14,962 nucleotides of DNA from Phascolarctobacterium_B sp045598345 (GTDB lineage: Bacteria > Bacillota > Negativicutes > Acidaminococcales > Acidaminococcaceae), in NCBI GenBank assembly GCA_045598345.1, contig JAZLLX010000143.1, forward strand, positions 1-14,962, in the 5' to 3' direction. Made by a program: the position numbers and the translations under genes. The notes below the pieces were generated by a model. It had not been told where the DNA came from and made no database searches. It saw only the letters and a list, made by a program, of their open reading frames with translations. Positions 3,940 through 12,690 of this stretch are shown in pieces (the first letter of the stretch is position 1; each line of letters opens with the position of its first letter).

Positions 3940-6726
3940 ATGGACGATTATTCCAAGACGTTGAATTTACCCCAAACTGAGTTCCCTATGCGGGCGGGCC
4001 TGCCGGAGCGGGAGCCGGAGATTTTGAAGTTCTGGTATGAAAATGATATTTATGGCAAGCGGCAGAAAGCCCATGCCTCCTGTCCCAAATGGGTGCTGCA
4101 TGACGGTCCCCCCTATGCTAACGGCCGTATTCACATGGGTACTGCGTTGAACAAGATTCTGAAAGATATTATCATGAAATATAAATATGCCCGGGGGTTC
4201 AACACCCCCTATATTCCCGGCTGGGACACCCACGGTTTGCCCATTGAGCATGCGGCCATCAAGGAACTGGGCTTGAACCGGGAGGAGATTGATGCCCTGA
4301 CCCTGCGTAAGAAATGCCAGGAGTTCGCCTTGGAATGGCTGGACAAGCAACGGAGCGATTTCAAACGCCTGGGCGTGCTTGGGGACTGGGAACATCCCTA
4401 TGTCACTTTGCACAAGGATTTTGAGGCGGAGCAACTGCGTGTTTTCGGCAAGATGGCGGAAAAGGGTTATATTTACAAGGGCAAGAAGTCCGTATATTGG
4501 TGCCCCCACTGCGAGACCGCCCTGGCAGAGGCGGAGATTGAATATGCAGAGCAGAAGACCCCCACAATTTTCGTGAAGATGCCTTTGGTGGACGACAAGG
4601 GCAAGTTGCCTGAGGTGGCAAAGGGCAAAAAGGTGTTCTTTATCATTTGGACAACAACCCCCTGGACCATGCCCGCCAATGTGGCGATTGCCCTGAACCC
4701 CAAGTTTGAATATGCCTGGGTGGAATGTGACGGTGAGGTGTATGTTCTTGCCAAGGATTTGCTGAAGGAAGTTGGGGATGCCTGCGGCAAGGATTTGGGC
4801 AAGGTGCTTGCCACCAATTTGGGCAAGGAACTGGAGGGCCTGGAGTGCAAACATCCTTTTGAATATATGGACAGAAAGTCCGTTGTGATTTTGGCGGATT
4901 ATGTCACTTTGGATGCCGGCACGGGCTGTGTGCATATCGCCCCGGGTCACGGCGTGGAGGACTTTGAGGTCGGCCTGAAATACAAATTGCCCATTATTTG
5001 CCCCGTGGACGAAAAGGGCAAACTGACTGCGGAGGCAGGGGAGAGGTTTGCAGGGATGTTTGTTTTTGATGCCAATATTCCTGTTTTGAAATATTTGGCG
5101 GAAACCAATGTGCTTTTGGGCAAGGCGAACATCAAGCACCAGTACGCCCATTGCTGGCGTTGCAAGAATCCGGTAATTTTCCGCGCCACCAGCCAATGGT
5201 TCGCTTCCGTTGACGGTTTCCGTGAGGAGGCGTTGAAGAGTATTGCCAACGATGTGCAATGGATTCCTGCCTGGGGTGAGAGCCGTATTCATAATATGGT
5301 GGCGGACCGGCACGACTGGTGCATTTCCCGCCAGCGTACCTGGGGCATGCCCATTCCTGTGTTCTATTGCGAGGACTGCGGCGAGCATTTGGTTAATGAA
5401 ACAACTATTGAGCATTTGGCAGGGATTTTTGAAAAAGAGGGCAGCGATGCCTGGTGGGCCCACGAGGCAAAGGATTTGCTGCCGGAAGGTACAAAATGCC
5501 CGAAGTGCGGCGCCACCCGTTTCCGCAAGGAAACGGATATTATGGACGTGTGGTTTGATTCCGGCTCCACCCACAGGGCGGTGGCAGCCAAGAATCCTGA
5601 ACTGGCATGGCCGGTGGATATGTATTTGGAGGGCAGTGACCAGCACCGGGGCTGGTTCCAAAGTTCCCTGCTGACCAGTGTGGCGGTGATGGGGAGGGCT
5701 CCTTACAAATCCGTCCTGACGCACGGTTATGTGGTTGACGGGGAAGGCCGCAAGATGAGCAAGTCCGTGGGCAATGTTATTGTGCCCCAGGATGTTATCA
5801 ACCAATATGGTGCGGATATTATCCGTCTGTGGACCGCATCCAGCGACTACAAGGCGGACATCCGCATCAGTCCCAAAATTTTGAAACAGATGAGTGATGT
5901 GTATCGCAAGATTCGCAACACCATCCGTTATCTCTTGGGCAATCTGGATGATTTTGATTATGCCAAGGACAGGGTTGCCTACAAAGATATGCTGGAACTT
6001 GACCGCTGGGCTCTGATGCATTTGCAGATGTTGAAGAAGGAAGTTACGGCGGCTTATGAAAGTTATGATTTCCATGTGCTTTACCACGCTATCCATAATT
6101 TCTGCACGGTGGAGATGAGCGCTTTCTATTTGGATATTTTGAAAGACCGGCTTTACACGGAAAAGGCGGACAGCGTGGCACGCCGCAGCGCCCAGACCGC
6201 CATGAGCGAAATTTTGACGGATTTGGTGGTAATGCTGGCACCGGTGCTCAGTTTCACAATGGAAGAGGTTTGGCAGTTCATGAAGAAGCCGGCAGATGCC
6301 CCCAGCAGTGTGCAGCTTATGCCCTGGCCGGAGATTAAAAATGAATATGTGGACGAGGCGCTGGAGAAGAAATGGGACGATTTCATTGCCATCCGGGGTG
6401 AGGTTACCAAGGTTTTGGAAATGGCAAGAAGGGAGAAGAAGATTGGCAACAGTTTGGAAGCTGCAGTGGAACTTTATGCGGAGGGTGAGGCCTTTGAAAT
6501 TTTGAACAAGGTGGCAAGCGATTTGCCTGCACTGCTCATTGTTTCCCAGGCAACTTTGCATAAGGATGGCAAAGGTGAGACAGCGACAGAACGGCAGGAT
6601 CTGACCATTACGGTCAAGAACGCCACGGGCGGGAAATGCGAGCGTTGCTGGATGTATAGCGAGACCGTGGGCAAGGATGCGGAGCATCCCACTTTGTGCG
6701 CCCGTTGTGCAGGAGTGTTGAAATAA
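3940..6726 (+). CDS. ileS: Isoleucyl-tRNA synthetase
   Basis: This 928-residue class I synthetase charges tRNA-Ile with isoleucine in the cytoplasm. The HIGH-type signature is H65-M-G-T in PPYANGRIHMGT, and the KMSKS loop is K605-S609. The editing domain that removes misactivated valine shows TTTPWT (238-243) and GTGCVHIAPGHG with D341 at the position expected for the conserved editing aspartate. The C-terminal zinc finger is C900, C903, C920 and C923. An insertion with CPHC and further CxxC pairs (YCEDC, KCPKC) is normal for the bacterial type. Length and domain order are complete. The ATG follows AAGGAGAGAG. Unlike many Firmicutes ileS genes it has no room for a T-box leader. trkA starts 4 bases downstream, so they are very probably cotranscribed. 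Confidence 0.97.
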   Translation: MDDYSKTLNLPQTEFPMRAGLPEREPEILKFWYENDIYGKRQKAHASCPKWVLHDGPPYANGRIHMGTALNKILKDIIMKYKYARGFNTPYIPGWDTHGLPIEHAAIKELGLNREEIDALTLRKKCQEFALEWLDKQRSDFKRLGVLGDWEHPYVTLHKDFEAEQLRVFGKMAEKGYIYKGKKSVYWCPHCETALAEAEIEYAEQKTPTIFVKMPLVDDKGKLPEVAKGKKVFFIIWTTTPWTMPANVAIALNPKFEYAWVECDGEVYVLAKDLLKEVGDACGKDLGKVLATNLGKELEGLECKHPFEYMDRKSVVILADYVTLDAGTGCVHIAPGHGVEDFEVGLKYKLPIICPVDEKGKLTAEAGERFAGMFVFDANIPVLKYLAETNVLLGKANIKHQYAHCWRCKNPVIFRATSQWFASVDGFREEALKSIANDVQWIPAWGESRIHNMVADRHDWCISRQRTWGMPIPVFYCEDCGEHLVNETTIEHLAGIFEKEGSDAWWAHEAKDLLPEGTKCPKCGATRFRKETDIMDVWFDSGSTHRAVAAKNPELAWPVDMYLEGSDQHRGWFQSSLLTSVAVMGRAPYKSVLTHGYVVDGEGRKMSKSVGNVIVPQDVINQYGADIIRLWTASSDYKADIRISPKILKQMSDVYRKIRNTIRYLLGNLDDFDYAKDRVAYKDMLELDRWALMHLQMLKKEVTAAYESYDFHVLYHAIHNFCTVEMSAFYLDILKDRLYTEKADSVARRSAQTAMSEILTDLVVMLAPVLSFTMEEVWQFMKKPADAPSSVQLMPWPEIKNEYVDEALEKKWDDFIAIRGEVTKVLEMARREKKIGNSLEAAVELYAEGEAFEILNKVASDLPALLIVSQATLHKDGKGETATERQDLTITVKNATGGKCERCWMYSETVGKDAEHPTLCARCAGVLK

Positions 6727-6730
6727 GAAA

Positions 6731-8074
6731 ATGCGTATAATAGTGGCCGGGGCAGGGGAGTTCGGGCTCAGCGTGGCCCAACTGCTGACGGCGGAAAATT
6801 TTGATGTGGTGCTGGTGGACAACAGTCATGACAGGGTGCTGGCGGTGCAGGGGGCTGTGGATTGCATGGTGCTGGAGGGCAATCCCTGTACCAAGTCCTT
6901 GTTTGCCCGGCCGGATGTGGCCCAGGGGGATATGTTCATTGCCTGCCTGCCCCAGGATGAAATGAATATGGTTTCCTGTATGCTGGCAAAGCATTACGGG
7001 ATTCCCAAGACCGTGGCCTGTGTCCGTGAGGCGGACTACATGCGTTATGAAAAGGACTTTGTTCATGAGGAAATGAAGATTGATTTGCTCCTGAACACGG
7101 ATTATATTTTGGCCAAGGAAATTGCCAAGATTCTGACCGCATCCAGTTCTTTGGAGGTGGAGAATTTTGCCGGTGGCAAGGTGAAAATGTTTGAGGGCAG
7201 AATCGCCGAGGATTCCGCTTTTGCCAACAAAACATTGAAGGATTTGCAACTGCCCCAGGACATTTTGGCGGCCTTGGTGCTGCACGACAAGGATGTGATT
7301 GTCCCCGGCGGGGACACCGCTTTGGCGGCGGGGGATTATGTTTATTTCGTGGGCATGGCGGAAAACATTACGGCCTTTGAAAAAAATTTCACCACGGTGT
7401 ACAACAGACCCAAGAAAGCACTGCTAATCGGTGCGGGACGGACGGGAAGGTTCACCGCACCCCTTTTGGAGAGGCGGGGGCTGCAGGTGAAGATTATTGA
7501 AAAGGACAGGGAACGCTGCCAACTTTTGGCGGGGGAACTGAAGTCCGGCATTGTGCTTTGCGGTGACGGTACCAATGTGGATTTGCTGACGGAAGAAGGG
7601 GTTGCGGAAGCGGATGTGGTGGTGTGCATCACGGACGATGACAAGTTGAATCTAATGGTGGCCCTTTTGGCAAAACACCTTGGCGGGAAGCGTACTTTGG
7701 TACGGGTGGACAATGGCGATTTTGTGGATTTGATCAGCAAGGTGGGGGTGGATGAGGTGCTTTCCACCCGTTCCCTGATGGCGGAGCGGCTGTTGCGTTT
7801 CGTGCATGGGGAGGACTTGCTGCATGTTTCCGTGCTGGACGATGTCCAGGCGGAGGCGTTGGAATTGGCCGTAGGCGCTGGCAGTGCGGCGGACGGCAGG
7901 ACGGTCAAAGATTTGGGGATGCCCGCCGATGCCTTGCTCTGTGCGGTGGTCAGGGGGGATGAAACCTATATCCCCAAGGGGAACACGGTGCTGAACGCCG
8001 GCGACAGGTTGGTGGTTTTGACGAAAAACGGGGATGTTGCGGCTATAACCGGTATTTTTGAAAGCAGGAACTGA
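6731..8074 (+). CDS. trkA: TrkA, regulatory subunit of Trk potassium uptake
   Basis: This 447-residue peripheral protein binds NAD(H) or nucleotides at the cytoplasmic face of TrkH and gates potassium entry. It has the usual two tandem RCK modules. The first Rossmann fold carries GAGEFG (7-12) with acidic D30 at the end of the second strand. The second carries GAGRTG (234-239) with E257. Each is followed by a C-terminal RCK_C domain (about 140-220 and 365-445; both contain a pattern like P-G-G-D/P-K-G-N followed by L-x-A-G-D). The start is 4 bases after the ileS stop and has no good ribosome site of its own: AGGAG at 6711-6715 is 15 bases away. Translation is therefore probably coupled to ileS. 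The next gene starts 2 bases after the stop. Confidence 0.95.
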   Translation: MRIIVAGAGEFGLSVAQLLTAENFDVVLVDNSHDRVLAVQGAVDCMVLEGNPCTKSLFARPDVAQGDMFIACLPQDEMNMVSCMLAKHYGIPKTVACVREADYMRYEKDFVHEEMKIDLLLNTDYILAKEIAKILTASSSLEVENFAGGKVKMFEGRIAEDSAFANKTLKDLQLPQDILAALVLHDKDVIVPGGDTALAAGDYVYFVGMAENITAFEKNFTTVYNRPKKALLIGAGRTGRFTAPLLERRGLQVKIIEKDRERCQLLAGELKSGIVLCGDGTNVDLLTEEGVAEADVVVCITDDDKLNLMVALLAKHLGGKRTLVRVDNGDFVDLISKVGVDEVLSTRSLMAERLLRFVHGEDLLHVSVLDDVQAEALELAVGAGSAADGRTVKDLGMPADALLCAVVRGDETYIPKGNTVLNAGDRLVVLTKNGDVAAITGIFESRN

Positions 8075-8076
8075 TA

Positions 8077-9525
8077 ATGAATTTCAGGTTTGTGGCTTTT
8101 GTTTTGAGCAGGTTGTGCTTTGCCTATGTGGCAGTGCTTGGCATACCTGCTCTTGCTGCCTTATTGGCGGACAAACCTCATATTGTTGACTTTGTTATGA
8201 GTATGCTGCCCCCTCTTGTATTAGGGGGATTTTTGCGTTGGTGGGGACAGAGGTTCAAAGGGCATCTGAATGTGAAAGATGCTGTTTTAATCATGGTTGC
8301 GGGGTGGGCAGGCATTTGCCTTTTCGGTATGCTGCCCTATGTTTTCGGTATGCCGGAACTGGACTGGGCCACCTGCCTTTTTGAGAGTACCAGCATGTGG
8401 ACCACCACCGGCGCCACCACTTTGGAATCCCTCAGGGATTTGCCCGTAAGTTTTATGGTGTGGCGCGCTTTGGGGCATTGGTGCGGTGCGGTGGGGGTTA
8501 TTCTGCTGTTCCTGTTCCTGCTGCCCCAAATGTCCAGCGGCAGCGAGTTCATTCTCAGTGCGGAATTGCCGGGACGGGGGCTGGAACTTACTCTGCCCCA
8601 TATCAAACAGAGCGCTGCGGTGGTCATCGGTATTTTTGTTGCCATGAATATTGTGGAAACCCTGCTCCTGATGCTGGGCGGCCTGGGCGTTTGGGAAGCG
8701 CTGAATATGGCGGTGGCCACGGTTGCCACCGCCGGCATATCCTTTTTCCATGACGGGGTGATTGTGTTCAGGGATGCTTACATCCAGTTTGTGTGCCTGC
8801 TTTTTATGTTTTTGGGCGGCATCAATTTTACCCTGTGGTTCAAATTGCTCCGTTGGGACTGGCAGGGAATCAGGGAGGATGCGGAGCACCGTTATTATAT
8901 TCTGTGGATAATTGTGGCCGCCCTGCTTTTGGCTTTCGGCCTGTGGCGTGTCAATTACTATGATTTTGCCGATTCGTTAAAGTACGGTGTAATGATGAGT
9001 TTGAGTTATATTTCCACCACGGGTTTTGCCTTTGACAATTTGGACAAGTGGCCGGAATTTTGCCAGGCGGTCATGATGATTATAATGTTCACCGGGGGCT
9101 GCAGCGCCTCGGCGGCGGGTGGATTGAAAATTATCCGTTGCACCATCATTATAAAGGCCTTCTGGTGTGAGATTAAGCGGTTTTTGCACCCTAACATTAT
9201 TTATTCCGTAAATTACGGGGGGAAGGCATTGCCGCCCGCTGCGGTGCGTTCGGTGGTGAAGTTTTTCTTTTTGTATGTGTTAGTTTTTGCAGTGCTTACT
9301 TTGGCGGCATCCTTCACGGGCATGGGGCTTAAGGAGTCCTTCACTATGGTGGGAAGTTGCATGAGTTCCGCCGGCTGTTTCTTTGGCAGTGCGGGGCAGG
9401 GTTCGTCCCTCTCCACAGTGGGGGTGATGCCAAAATTTATCGCTTCCTTGGCAATGCTCCTGGGACGTATGGAATTTACCACTTTGCTGGCGGTGCTGCA
9501 TTGGAATTTTTGGCAGGAAAAATAG
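8077..9525 (+). CDS. trkH: TrkH-family potassium channel subunit, full length
   Basis: This 482-residue membrane protein forms the potassium-conducting pore. It has the fourfold M1-P-M2 design. The selectivity-filter glycines are visible in all four pore loops: G112 (TTTGAT), G220 (ATAGIS), G316 (STTGFA) and G433 (SSAGCF). An extra pair of N-terminal helices (about residues 1-60, domain D0) precedes the first repeat, as in known TrkH. The sequence GGCSASAAGGLKIIR (about 340-354) matches the segment in the third repeat that makes the gating loop, including its basic residue. AGGAA (8066-8070) lies 6 bases before the ATG. It directly follows trkA and precedes a second trkH-type gene. TrkG or KtrB naming is possible, but the presence of D0 and of a two-module TrkA favours TrkH. 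Confidence 0.93.
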   Translation: MNFRFVAFVLSRLCFAYVAVLGIPALAALLADKPHIVDFVMSMLPPLVLGGFLRWWGQRFKGHLNVKDAVLIMVAGWAGICLFGMLPYVFGMPELDWATCLFESTSMWTTTGATTLESLRDLPVSFMVWRALGHWCGAVGVILLFLFLLPQMSSGSEFILSAELPGRGLELTLPHIKQSAAVVIGIFVAMNIVETLLLMLGGLGVWEALNMAVATVATAGISFFHDGVIVFRDAYIQFVCLLFMFLGGINFTLWFKLLRWDWQGIREDAEHRYYILWIIVAALLLAFGLWRVNYYDFADSLKYGVMMSLSYISTTGFAFDNLDKWPEFCQAVMMIIMFTGGCSASAAGGLKIIRCTIIIKAFWCEIKRFLHPNIIYSVNYGGKALPPAAVRSVVKFFFLYVLVFAVLTLAASFTGMGLKESFTMVGSCMSSAGCFFGSAGQGSSLSTVGVMPKFIASLAMLLGRMEFTTLLAVLHWNFWQEK

Positions 9526-9528
9526 TTT

Positions 9529-10815
9529 ATGCTGGGACAGAACAAGGATTCTAATTTCATAAGTTCACGCAGAATGATTGCGGTGATTATTTTGGCGTAT
9601 TTGGGTCTGGCTGCCCTGGCGGGGCTGCCCTATTTGGGTTGCGGCAATTTTTCACTTGTGGATGCATTTTTTGAGGGGATGAGTACGGTGACTTTGACCG
9701 GTTGCACGACGGTGCTGTTGCCGGGAAGTTTGCCTGGCTGGGTTTTGGTCTGGCGGAGCGTGATGCAATGGGTTTGCGGCTATTTCACCATTTTGCTGTT
9801 CATTATGGCGCTGCCCAAAATATTTCACAATTCCATGTGCCTGTTCAATGGGGATTTGGGGGATTATCACAACTGGCGGATTTTGCCGGACGGCTGCTCC
9901 GCATGCCGTAATTTTGCTTTGCTTTACGCCGGGTTCACGGTGCTGGTATTTTGCGGTCTGATGTTTTTGGGAGTGCCTGTTTGGGAAGGTTTCCACTACG
10001 CTTGCGGGGTGGTTTCCACAGCCGGGTTCAACTTGCAGGACGGGGCGGTTCTGCAGGGACTGGGTGACGGGGCAAAAATTTTTATGGCAGCCGCCATGTT
10101 GCTGGCGGGGGGCAATTATCTTTTCTATTACGCCTTGTTCAAACAACAGGCCGGCAAAAAAACTGATGAGGAATTCAGTTTCTATATTGGTTTTGTCTTA
10201 GTGGCGGCGGTATTTGTAATTTGCAATATGTGGTACGTGGGCTACGAAGGGGCGGCTTGGACGGATGTTTTCTGTCAGGTGGCCAGTTTCGCATCCACCA
10301 CGGGCTATATGTTCACGGACTGCAACACCTGGCCGGTGTTCAGCCGCTTTGCACTGGCCTGTTTCTGTTTCACGGGGGCCTGTGCCGGTTCCACGGCGGG
10401 GGGCTTAAAAATGGTGCGGTGCCTGATTTTGCTCAAACAGTTCAACTGGGACGTGAATGCGGTGTTCCACCCCAAAATGCTGGAAGGGGTGCCTTTCAAC
10501 GGCAAGAGGATTTCCTCCCAGGTCTGCTATGCAATATCCTTTTATTTCTTTGCCCATTTGCTGATGGTCTGCCTGGTCGCTTTGGGGCTTGCCCTTAATG
10601 ACTGCTCCTCCGTGGAAGCATTTTTCACTGCTGGGGCGGCCCTTGCCAATTCCGGGGGAATTATGAGTTCAACCGCTTTGGGGGGCAATTTTGCCAATTT
10701 CACCTGGGCGGGGAAGGTCTTTCTTATGCTGGGTATGCTGGTGGGGCGCCTGGAGATTTTTATGCCTTTGGCGTTGTTCCTGCCGGAATTTTGGCACAAG
10801 GATAAAAAGTGGTAG
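9529..10815 (+). CDS. Second TrkH-family subunit, lacking the N-terminal D0 helices
   Basis: This protein of 428 residues is a diverged paralogue of the preceding protein. The four pore-loop glycines are retained: G58 (TLTGCT), G166 (STAGFN), G259 (STTGYM) and G376 (NSGGIM). The gating-loop segment GACAGSTAGGLKMVR is present. The protein starts close to the first M1 helix (about residue 15), so the two-helix D0 domain is missing, which accounts for the whole 54-residue length difference. The ATG is 3 bases after the trkH stop with AGGAAA (9515-9520) at a normal distance, so the short N-terminus is probably genuine and not a start error. It may form a heterodimer with its neighbour or an independent pore using the same TrkA. 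This is inference. No terminator follows before the rpsB promoter. Confidence 0.9.
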   Translation: MLGQNKDSNFISSRRMIAVIILAYLGLAALAGLPYLGCGNFSLVDAFFEGMSTVTLTGCTTVLLPGSLPGWVLVWRSVMQWVCGYFTILLFIMALPKIFHNSMCLFNGDLGDYHNWRILPDGCSACRNFALLYAGFTVLVFCGLMFLGVPVWEGFHYACGVVSTAGFNLQDGAVLQGLGDGAKIFMAAAMLLAGGNYLFYYALFKQQAGKKTDEEFSFYIGFVLVAAVFVICNMWYVGYEGAAWTDVFCQVASFASTTGYMFTDCNTWPVFSRFALACFCFTGACAGSTAGGLKMVRCLILLKQFNWDVNAVFHPKMLEGVPFNGKRISSQVCYAISFYFFAHLLMVCLVALGLALNDCSSVEAFFTAGAALANSGGIMSSTALGGNFANFTWAGKVFLMLGMLVGRLEIFMPLALFLPEFWHKDKKW

Positions 10816-10837
10816 AATATAAAATTAGAAAAAGCTC

Positions 10838-10866
10838 TTGTATTATTTAAGTACAAGTGATATAAT
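10838..10866 (+). promoter_or_regulatory. Promoter of rpsB-tsf
   Basis: TTGTAT (10838-10843) and TATAAT (10861-10866) have a 17-bp spacer. A short dyad CTTGTA/TACAAG (10837-10842 and 10852-10857) covers the -35 box and spacer. Start of transcription is expected near 10873. Confidence 0.75.
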
Positions 10867-10872
10867 ACACCC

Positions 10873-10961
10873 CACGTCTGTTTTGAGGACGCGAAAACAC
10901 ACGCAGAAGGATGGGCTGCTGGTTCCGTTTGGACAACGGTGGCAGCAAAAAGAATTCTGCG
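10873..10961 (+). promoter_or_regulatory. Structured 5' leader of rpsB, possible S2 autoregulatory element
   Basis: The leader of about 118 nt has a first hairpin CGTC/GACG (10875-10891). A larger fold is closed by CGCAGAA (10902-10908) with TTCTGCG (10955-10961), contains GCTGC/GCAGC (10915-10919 and 10942-10946), and is capped by CCGTT/AACGG (10925-10929 and 10935-10939). No terminator is present, so control would act on translation or stability. In E. coli ribosomal protein S2 represses rpsB-tsf through its leader. The equivalent role here is inference from position and structure. Confidence 0.5.
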
Positions 10962-10990
10962 GAGGAAAAAACTTTTAGGAGGAAAGAACT

Positions 10991-11737
10991 ATGTCCGTAA
11001 TCTCAATGAAACAACTGTTGGAGGCCGGCGTACATTTCGGTCATCAAACCCGCCGTTGGAACCCGAAGATGGCAAAATTCATCTTCACGGAAAGGAACGG
11101 CATCTACATCATCGACTTGCAGAAAACTGTGAAGAAGATTGATGAAGCGTATGAATTTTTGCGTCAGGTTGCCGCTTCCGGCAAGAATGTTATTTTTGTC
11201 GGCACCAAAAAGCAGGCCCAGGAGGCGGTGAAGGAAGAAGCGCTCCGCTGCAATATGTTCTATGTCAACGAGCGTTGGCTGGGTGGCATGATGACCAATT
11301 TCAAGACCATCCAACAACGTATTATCCGTTTGCGTAAACTGGAAACCATGGAACAGGACGGCACCTTTGAACTTCTGCCCAAGAAGGAAGTTGGCGTGCT
11401 CCGTCATGAAATGGAAAAACTGGAAAAATATTTGGGCGGTATCAAAGATATGAAGAAACTCCCGGGAGCAATCTTCATTGTTGACCCCCGCAAGGAACAT
11501 AATGCAGTAATGGAAGCACATAAACTGGGGATTCCCGTTATCGGCACTGTGGACACCAACTGCGACCCGGACGATTTGGATTACCCGATTCCCGCCAACG
11601 ATGATGCTATCCGTGCAGTCCGCCTTCTGACTGCCAAAATGGCAGATGCTGTTTTGGAAGGCCGTCAGGGCGAACAGGTTGCGGAAAACGCCGCACCTGC
11701 AGAAGAAACTGCTGAAGAAGTAAAAGACGCTGAATAA
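10991..11737 (+). CDS. rpsB: Ribosomal protein S2
   Basis: This 248-residue protein of the small ribosomal subunit is assembled late and helps hold S1-type function near the mRNA exit. The start MSVISMKQLLEAGVHFGHQTRRWNPKM and the later GTKKQAQ, NERWLGGMMTNF, DPRKEHNAVMEAHKLGIPVIGTVDTNCDP and PIPANDDAIRA are classic S2 signatures. A short acidic tail (about 225-248) rich in A and E is added, as in many Firmicutes. AGGAGG (10977-10982) lies 8 bases before the ATG. It is followed after 14 bases by tsf in the usual rpsB-tsf order. Confidence 0.98.
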   Translation: MSVISMKQLLEAGVHFGHQTRRWNPKMAKFIFTERNGIYIIDLQKTVKKIDEAYEFLRQVAASGKNVIFVGTKKQAQEAVKEEALRCNMFYVNERWLGGMMTNFKTIQQRIIRLRKLETMEQDGTFELLPKKEVGVLRHEMEKLEKYLGGIKDMKKLPGAIFIVDPRKEHNAVMEAHKLGIPVIGTVDTNCDPDDLDYPIPANDDAIRAVRLLTAKMADAVLEGRQGEQVAENAAPAEETAEEVKDAE

Positions 11738-11751
11738 GAAGGAGGATAAGA

Positions 11752-12633
11752 ATGGCTGATATTAGTGCTGCATTAGTAAAAGATTTGCGTGAGCGTACTG
11801 GCACCGGCATGATGGACTGCAAGAAAGCGCTTGTTGCCTGCGAAGGTGATATGGACAAGGCGATTGACTTTTTGCGTGAAAAAGGATTGGCCGCCGCCGC
11901 CAAAAAGGCAGGCCGTATTGCGGCTGAGGGTATTGTGGGCGCCTATGTTGCTGCGGACAGCAAGGTGGGCGTAATTTTGGAAGTTAACTGCGAAACCGAC
12001 TTCGTGGCAAAGACCGACAATTTTAAGGCATTGGTGGATGAAATTGCCGCTTTCGTTGCCAAGAGCAATCCTGCGGATGTGGAGGCACTTTTGAAGAGCG
12101 AAATTGCCGCCGGCAAGACCGTGGAAGCATTGGTTACAGAAGCAGTTGCCAAGATTGGCGAAAAGATTAGCGTCCGCCGTTTTGCCCGTTATGAAACCGA
12201 CGGCATGGTTATGAGTTATATTCACGGTGGCGGCAAGATTGGCGTGCTGGTGAATATGAAGGGCGGGGATGCGGAACTGGCTAAGGACGTGGCAATGCAG
12301 GTTGCCGCCGCCAACCCCGGTTATCTGAAGAGGGAAGAAGTCCCCACCGCCGAACTTGACCACGAAAAGGCAGTCTTGGCAGAGCAGGCCCGCAATGAAG
12401 GGAAGCCGGAAAAAATTATTGAAAAGATGGTTATGGGACGCATTCAAAAATACTACAAGGAAGTATGCCTGGTAGAGCAGGAATTCGTCAAAGACCCGGA
12501 CCAGACCATCGGCAAACTTTTGGCAGCAAAGAATGCGGAAGTTGTTGCTTTTGCCCGTTTCCAAATGGGCGAAGGGCTGGAAAAACGTTCCGATGATTTT
12601 GCGGCAGAAGTTATGGCTCAAGTGAAGGGCTGA
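11752..12633 (+). CDS. tsf: Elongation factor Ts
   Basis: This 293-residue guanine-nucleotide exchange factor recharges EF-Tu by releasing GDP. The N-terminal UBA-like module holds LVKDLRERTGTGMMDCKKAL, and the EF-Tu-contacting TDFVAK motif is at about residues 82-87. Two core subdomains follow, with full-length coverage to the C-terminal helices. AAGGAGGA lies immediately upstream of the ATG. In many bacteria pyrH and frr follow tsf. Here they do not: the next gene is an unrelated zinc-ribbon protein with its own promoter. Confidence 0.98.
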   Translation: MADISAALVKDLRERTGTGMMDCKKALVACEGDMDKAIDFLREKGLAAAAKKAGRIAAEGIVGAYVAADSKVGVILEVNCETDFVAKTDNFKALVDEIAAFVAKSNPADVEALLKSEIAAGKTVEALVTEAVAKIGEKISVRRFARYETDGMVMSYIHGGGKIGVLVNMKGGDAELAKDVAMQVAAANPGYLKREEVPTAELDHEKAVLAEQARNEGKPEKIIEKMVMGRIQKYYKEVCLVEQEFVKDPDQTIGKLLAAKNAEVVAFARFQMGEGLEKRSDDFAAEVMAQVKG

Positions 12634-12643
12634 GCGGATATAA

Positions 12644-12680
12644 AAATTCCTATTGACTTTAATAGGGATTTCTATATAAT
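12644..12680 (+). promoter_or_regulatory. Promoter of the zinc-ribbon gene embedded in an 11-bp dyad
   Basis: TTGACT (12653-12658) and TATAAT (12675-12680) have a 16-bp spacer. An inverted repeat pairs 12644-12654 with 12661-12671 (11 pairs, one G-T, 6-base loop) and covers the -35 box and most of the spacer. It starts 10 bases after the tsf stop. In RNA read from tsf it is a hairpin, but the following CTATATAAT is not a proper T tract. It may therefore serve as an operator, a weak terminator for tsf, or both. Confidence 0.7.
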
Positions 12681-12690
12681 ATATGTGAAA

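Noticed and set aside
3600..3940. T-box riboswitch upstream of ileS
   Set aside because: The clear promoter at 3838-3866 leaves too little leader. There is no T-box core sequence and no terminator hairpin before the gene.
3967..6822. Very long minus-strand open frame (951 codons) opposite ileS
   Set aside because: It mirrors the codon usage of the well-supported ileS gene, has no family-like motifs and runs on into trkA. It is a shadow of the coding strand.
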